From Candidatus Falkowiibacteriota bacterium (GTDB taxonomy: Bacteria; Patescibacteriota; Patescibacteriia; Patescibacteriales; UBA12465): DNA of 21,965 nt. The stretch covers positions 1 through 21,965 of the forward strand of contig CAIOGK010000062.1 of the NCBI GenBank assembly GCA_903857815.1, written 5' to 3'. Under the pieces are notes generated by a model. It saw nothing but the letters and a program-made list of their open reading frames with translations, ran no database searches and was not told where the DNA came from. The position numbers and the translations under genes were made by a program. Each line of letters opens with the position of its first letter. The stretch's first letter is position 1. This document shows, one piece after another, positions 21,953 through 21,965 of this stretch.

Positions 21953-21965
21953 ATGAAAAAATTAT
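21953..21965 (+). CDS. Start of a downstream gene, cut by window edge (rplJ expected by synteny)
   Basis: An ATG at 21953 opens MKKL before the window ends, about 100 bases downstream of the promoter at 21819. Gene order in most bacteria places rplJ (L10) here, but four codons give no identification, so no symbol is given. Confidence 0.3.

Overview
The window is AT-rich, densely packed bacterial chromosome, most likely from a member of the Candidate Phyla Radiation (Patescibacteria). The reasons are a short secreted protein with a GDQLG..GPLPP..G motif, a GHL15-like glycoside hydrolase with FG-GAP repeats, a VirD4-like ATPase without any other type IV secretion gene, a lineage-type CTP synthase, and intergenic gaps of only a few bases. 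I cannot place it below that level. Of 20 genes with a visible stop codon, 18 end in TAA, 2 in TAG and none in TGA. Reading frames run intact with TGA as stop, so this is not a TGA-recoded lineage. Almost no start codon has a recognisable Shine-Dalgarno sequence.

Layout. (A) 1-10392, minus strand: one tightly spaced unit starting from an extended -10 promoter at about 10404-10412. It reads ferredoxin, small helical protein, VirD4-like membrane ATPase, dnaX, serS, GHL15/FG-GAP secreted protein, membrane-anchored beta-rich protein, alr (the stop of alr lies outside the window). (B) 10470-10930, plus strand: rpmA alone, with its own consensus promoter, a leader hairpin and a strong terminator. 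(C) 10955-18980, minus strand: a seven-gene unit of a large membrane protein of unknown function, rsmI, metG, cvpA, tsaC, ctpA and pyrG. It ends convergently against rpmA at a shared bidirectional terminator. (D) 19001-19626, plus strand: a lone two-helix membrane protein gene with unusual codon use and its own promoter and terminator. (E) 19703-21813, plus strand: secE-nusG-rplK-rplA, the classical transcription/translation cluster. It is followed by a promoter, a terminator-like leader and the first codons of another gene, by synteny expected to be rplJ.

The genes are mainly housekeeping: tRNA charging (serS, metG), tRNA and rRNA modification (tsaC, rsmI), replication (dnaX), nucleotide synthesis (pyrG), ribosomal proteins (L27, L11, L1), protein export (secE), cell wall precursor supply (alr) and envelope proteolysis (ctpA). 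Cell-surface genes of lineage-specific type sit among them. The points most worth following are RNA-level control around the ribosomal protein genes (an L1-stalk-like hairpin before rplA, a hairpin-plus-T-run leader before rpmA, a promoter followed at once by a terminator before the gene after rplA) and the VirD4-like ATPase with its small partner. No tRNA, rRNA, CRISPR, insertion sequence or integrase was seen, and no gene-free stretch exceeds 300 bases.
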